Assembly: GCA_030445875.1 (NCBI GenBank)
Contig: JASUSX010000056.1
Location: 1-9,660, forward strand
Source: Clostridia bacterium
Lineage (GTDB): Bacteria > Bacillota > DSM-521 > Neomoorellales > Neomoorellaceae
Direction of reading: 5' to 3'
DNA length: 9,660 bases
The position numbers and the translations under genes are program-made. The first letter of the stretch is position 1; each line of letters begins with the position of its first letter. Of the stretch, positions 6,779 through 9,660 are shown in pieces. Under the pieces are notes generated by a model, which saw only the letters and a program-made list of their open reading frames with translations, made no database searches and had not been told where the DNA came from.

Positions 6779-7651
6779 CTAAGAGACTGCCCGTAAACCC
6801 TGCTGTTGTAAAAGGGGCCGGGGATCGACCAGGTGTTTTTTCAGCCAGGGCGTGGCATTGAGGCCCAGGGCCAGACCAATGATTTCCGTAATGAAGAAGA
6901 CGGGCAGGGCCTCCTCCCCGTTAACCTGGCGGCTGTCCAAGTTGGTCTGGCAGAGGGGACAGGCGGTAACAATGGCCTTCGCTCCGGCCCGGCGGGCGGC
7001 AGCCACGATCTTTCTCACCAGCTCGACAACTACCTGCGGTTGGGGGATGGCCAGACTGGCACCGCAACACTCGTTTTTATGGCTCCAGGCCACCGGGGTG
7101 GCACCGCAGCGGGCCAGGAGCCGGTCCATCAACTGCGGCTGTTCGGGGTTGGCCTCAAAACTGGCTACTTTCGGGGGCCGGGTCAGCAGGCAGCCGTAAT
7201 AGGCGGCCAGGGGCAGGCCGTTGAGGACTGGCTTTAACCGCCCCTCCAGGAGGCCCTGCATAGTGGGATCGGCCAGCATGTCGATGACGTGGCGTACCTT
7301 GGCCCCGCCCTGGTATTGGCGCCCCAGGGCCTGGTCGGCCCATTCATTTAGCTCCAGCGCTTCCTGGCTACCGGCAGCCATGAAGGCCTGGGCAGCCTTG
7401 AGGGAGTTGTAGCAGGCAGCGCAAGGCACCAGCAGATCTTCGCCGGCCGCCTCCGCCAGGATCAGGTTATGCAGGGGCAGGGCGTGGCTGAGGTAACTGT
7501 TCAGGGAGTGGCCGGAGGTAGCTCCGCAGCAGCACCAGTCTTCCAGTTCCTGTAACTCCACCCCCAAATGGCGAAAGACAGCCTCCGTCGAGGCCGAAAA
7601 CTCCGCGGCCGTCGAATGCAGGGAACAGCCAGGATAGTAACTGAGCTTCAT
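6779..7651 (-). CDS. hdrB: Heterodisulfide reductase-like subunit HdrB
   Basis: HdrB carries the catalytic cluster site in methanogen heterodisulfide reductase; in acetogens there is no CoM-S-S-CoB, so here it is an electron-transfer or undefined redox subunit of the MetFV complex. The 290-residue protein has two complete CCG domains. The first is Cys9, Cys41-Cys42-Gly, Cys77 and Cys80; the second is Cys154, Cys195-Cys196-Gly, Cys231 and Cys234. In the methanogen enzyme these hold two non-cubane [4Fe-4S] clusters, and all equivalent ligands are present here. ATG 7651 is chosen because AAGGAGG lies 7 bases before it and the protein then begins directly with the YYPGC motif; an in-frame ATG nine codons further upstream lacks this. 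The start overlaps the hdrC stop as ATGA. Confidence 0.93.
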   Translation of the reverse strand: MKLSYYPGCSLHSTAAEFSASTEAVFRHLGVELQELEDWCCCGATSGHSLNSYLSHALPLHNLILAEAAGEDLLVPCAACYNSLKAAQAFMAAGSQEALELNEWADQALGRQYQGGAKVRHVIDMLADPTMQGLLEGRLKPVLNGLPLAAYYGCLLTRPPKVASFEANPEQPQLMDRLLARCGATPVAWSHKNECCGASLAIPQPQVVVELVRKIVAAARRAGAKAIVTACPLCQTNLDSRQVNGEEALPVFFITEIIGLALGLNATPWLKKHLVDPRPLLQQQGLRAVS

Positions 7652-8208
7652 CGCTGCCCCTCCTTTTCTCCCTGCCACAGGGCCCGGAAACGCTCCCTGT
7701 TTTTCAGTCCTTCCGGCAACAGCCTCAGTTTACCGCGGCGGAACATTTGCAGCCCCAGGAGTACATCCTGGAAATAGGAACCGGTTTTCATCTTGAAGGC
7801 GATCATCATTCCCAGTTCGTGGACGCGGCCCTTCCCTTTGATGGAATTCAGGAAAGCCTGGTGGAAGGCCGCCACGGCCGGCAGGGCCGGCTGCACCCCG
7901 CGGGCCAGGGTTCGCTGTTTCAGGGCGTCGTTAATGGCAGCAATATCAATGCCATTGGGGCAGCGGGAAATGCAGGTCCGGCAGGCGGCGCATTGCCAGA
8001 TGGTTTTACTTTTTAAGAGATCTTCTTCCAAACCGAGCTGGACGTAGCGCACCACTTGGTGGGGCATCAGGTCCATGAACCCGGTTACCGGGCAACCGCC
8101 GGTGCATTTGTGGCACTGGTAACAGCGGCTGACAGGTTGGCCGGATGCTTTTTCTATCACTAAAACCAGCCGGGGCGAAGGTATAACCTGCTGGGCGGCC
8201 AAACCCAT
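7648..8208 (-). CDS. hdrC: Heterodisulfide reductase-like subunit HdrC
   Basis: HdrC is a small ferredoxin-like subunit that wires HdrA to HdrB. The 186-residue sequence has two classical [4Fe-4S] motifs: Cys29, 32, 35, 39 and Cys73, 76, 79, 83, the second followed by PNGIDI as usual in HdrC. Length and motif spacing fit the family. It is the first gene of the hdr-met block, directly after a terminator-like hairpin, and its stop overlaps the hdrB start (ATGA). The start is debatable. ATG 8208 is used as the outer limit, but the strong GAGGAGG ends only one base before it, which is too close. TTG at 8202 (codon 3) has a normal 7-base spacer and may be the true start, giving 184 residues. Confidence 0.92.
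   Translation of the reverse strand: MGLAAQQVIPSPRLVLVIEKASGQPVSRCYQCHKCTGGCPVTGFMDLMPHQVVRYVQLGLEEDLLKSKTIWQCAACRTCISRCPNGIDIAAINDALKQRTLARGVQPALPAVAAFHQAFLNSIKGKGRVHELGMMIAFKMKTGSYFQDVLLGLQMFRRGKLRLLPEGLKNRERFRALWQGEKEGQR
7659..7665 (-). promoter_or_regulatory. Ribosome binding site of hdrB (decides start)
   Basis: AAGGAGG on the minus strand, 7 bases before ATG 7651 and inside the end of hdrC. It selects this ATG over an in-frame one at 7678. Confidence 0.8.
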
Positions 8209-8209
8209 T

Positions 8210-8216
8210 CCTCCTC
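8210..8216 (-). promoter_or_regulatory. Strong ribosome binding site of hdrC, oddly placed
   Basis: GAGGAGG on the minus strand is a near-perfect Shine-Dalgarno sequence, but it ends one base before ATG 8208. It lies 7 bases before TTG 8202, an ordinary spacing, so it argues for a TTG start. Confidence 0.7.
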
Positions 8217-8223
8217 TCGCTTG

Positions 8224-8265
8224 AAAAAAGGAAGGTACCAGCGCAGGTCAATACGCCGGTACCCT
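8224..8265 (-). terminator. Terminator-like hairpin just upstream of hdrC
   Basis: On the minus strand, GGTACCGGCG pairs with CGCTGGTACC (plus-strand arms 8254-8263 and 8234-8243; one G-U pair) around a 10-base loop. Four bases (TTCC) after the stem comes a run of six T residues, ending 15 bases before the hdrC ATG. This looks like an intrinsic terminator of the acs operon. No convincing promoter fits between it and hdrC, so the downstream block must be reached by read-through or from a promoter upstream of the hairpin. It could therefore act as a partial terminator or attenuator setting the ratio of acs to hdr-met transcripts. Confidence 0.7.
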
Positions 8266-8341
8266 TTATCTACTTTCTCCTGATTGCCGGGCAGGTATTA
8301 ACGCATTGCGCCAACTTTATCGAGTGACAGGAATATGATTA

Positions 8342-8379
8342 TGAAATAATGTTCAAGGGATCCTTTCGACATTACTTCA
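8342..8379 (-). other. Long stem-loop directly after acsE
   Basis: Seven bases after the acsE stop, on the minus strand, TGAAGTAATGT pairs with ACATTATTTCA (plus-strand arms 8369-8379 and 8342-8352), an 11-bp stem with one G-U pair. Inside it, AAGG and CCTT (8362-8365 and 8355-8358) form a second short stem. No T tract follows, so it is not an intrinsic terminator. A 3' stem-loop here could protect the acs mRNA from exonucleases or mark a processing point. The function is inferred. Confidence 0.55.
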
Positions 8380-8386
8380 AAGATTC

Positions 8387-9178
<792 letters not shown>

Positions 9179-9184
9179 TTAGAC

Positions 9185-9190
9185 CCTCCT
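9185..9190 (-). promoter_or_regulatory. Ribosome binding site of acsE
   Basis: A full consensus AGGAGG on the minus strand, 9 bases before ATG 9175, in the 23-bp acsD-acsE gap. It fixes the start. Confidence 0.8.
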
Positions 9191-9198
9191 TTTTAAAA

Positions 9199-9660
9199 TC
9201 AGTAGGCGTTACTCACCATAAGCTGATCGATGTTCTCCCTAACTTTCTCAACGGCCTGCGGGTGGCGCATAAGCAGGATGTGGGCGCCGGCCTGGAGGAG
9301 AGCGGTGGCGGTGACGGCTTCCCAGAGAATACCGCGCTCCACTTCTTTACCCCAGCCCGGGTATTCGCTGACCGGGGCTACAGCTTCCTTCGCCCGCCAG
9401 GCTTCGTACCCTACTGTGCAGATAACCGGCATGGAGAGCATCTTATCGCCCTGGAGGGCACCCAGGCGGATACGTTCCATGATGGAAAAAGCGTACTCGA
9501 TGCCATAACCCAGGCCGCCGATGGAGGGGTCGATGACGATATGGTCCAGGCCCAGGTTCATTTCGTTAATCAGGATGTTAAGTTGCTTGCAGATATTGAT
9601 ATCCAGGGGCGAGCGGGCGATGATGTTATGCTTGTGCACCATACAGGCTGCCGTGAGGGA
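9199..9660 (-). CDS. acsD: Corrinoid iron-sulphur protein small subunit, C-terminal half (partial)
   Basis: AcsD is the small subunit of the heterodimeric corrinoid iron-sulphur protein, which carries the methyl group from AcsE to acetyl-CoA synthase. The last 153 residues are in the window; the full protein is about 320 residues, so the start lies beyond base 9660. The frame continues open to the edge, and the ATG at 9642 is internal. Recognisable are the [19 protein letters not shown] segment of the TIM-barrel fold, the [13 protein letters not shown] stretch and the C-terminal region rich in Ala/Leu ([13 protein letters not shown]). No iron-sulphur cysteines are expected here; those are in the large subunit AcsC. 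It precedes acsE on the same strand by 23 bp, consistent with co-transcription. Confidence 0.93.
   Translation of the reverse strand, partial: SLTAACMVHKHNIIARSPLDINICKQLNILINEMNLGLDHIVIDPSIGGLGYGIEYAFSIMERIRLGALQGDKMLSMPVICTVGYEAWRAKEAVAPVSEYPGWGKEVERGILWEAVTATALLQAGAHILLMRHPQAVEKVRENIDQLMVSNAY

Noticed and set aside
8298..8372. 24-codon minus-strand frame in the acsE-hdrC gap, a possible leader peptide
   Set aside because: The start lies inside a stem-loop arm, has only a GAAG two bases before it, and shows no run of regulatory codons.
8270..8386. Possible promoter (TTGAAC / TATTCC) upstream of hdrC
   Set aside because: The spacer is 15 bases, the -10 match is poor, and the site overlaps the stem-loop and precedes the terminator-like hairpin. 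It is not reliable enough to annotate.

Overview
This window is almost certainly from a Moorella species, a thermophilic acetogenic member of the Firmicutes. The 262-residue methyltransferase AcsE has its known functional residues (Asp75, Asn96, Asp160, Asn199) at the same numbers as the well-studied Moorella thermoacetica enzyme. The gene order acsD-acsE-hdrC-hdrB-hdrA-mvhD-metV-metF is also the one known from that genus. AcsE differs at a scatter of residues from the M. thermoacetica sequence as I remember it, so this is probably a related strain or species. The DNA is GC-rich, and every convincing gene lies on the minus strand, so transcription runs from high to low coordinates.

Layout in transcription order: the 3' half of acsD (9660-9199, cut by the window edge) and acsE (9175-8387) are the corrinoid part of the Wood-Ljungdahl cluster. 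A 178-bp gap follows. It holds a long AU-rich stem-loop just after acsE and a terminator-like hairpin with a T tract just before the next gene. Then comes a tightly packed block: hdrC (8208-7648), hdrB (7651-6779, ATGA overlap), hdrA (6758-2295), mvhD (2292-1831), metV (1810-1136) and metF (1143-223, overlapping metV). A clear rho-independent terminator at 192-215 closes the unit. The last 191 bp carry no credible gene but do contain a nested GC-rich inverted repeat.

The genes form the end of the methyl branch. MetF and MetV reduce methylene-THF to methyl-THF, AcsE moves the methyl group to the corrinoid protein AcsC/AcsD, and CO dehydrogenase/acetyl-CoA synthase (outside the window) makes acetyl-CoA. 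HdrABC and MvhD bring electrons to MetFV. A six-subunit MetFV-HdrABC-MvhD enzyme has been described from M. thermoacetica (Mock et al. 2014, recalled from memory), so the system is not new.

Its most striking part is the 1487-residue HdrA. It is a tandem of two HdrA-like units, with an NfnB/GltD-like flavin- and NAD(P)H-binding module inserted in the first. I see no mobile element, CRISPR array, tRNA, rRNA or broken gene. The points most worth a second look are the HdrA architecture, the missing low-potential electron partner, and the structured acsE-hdrC gap.
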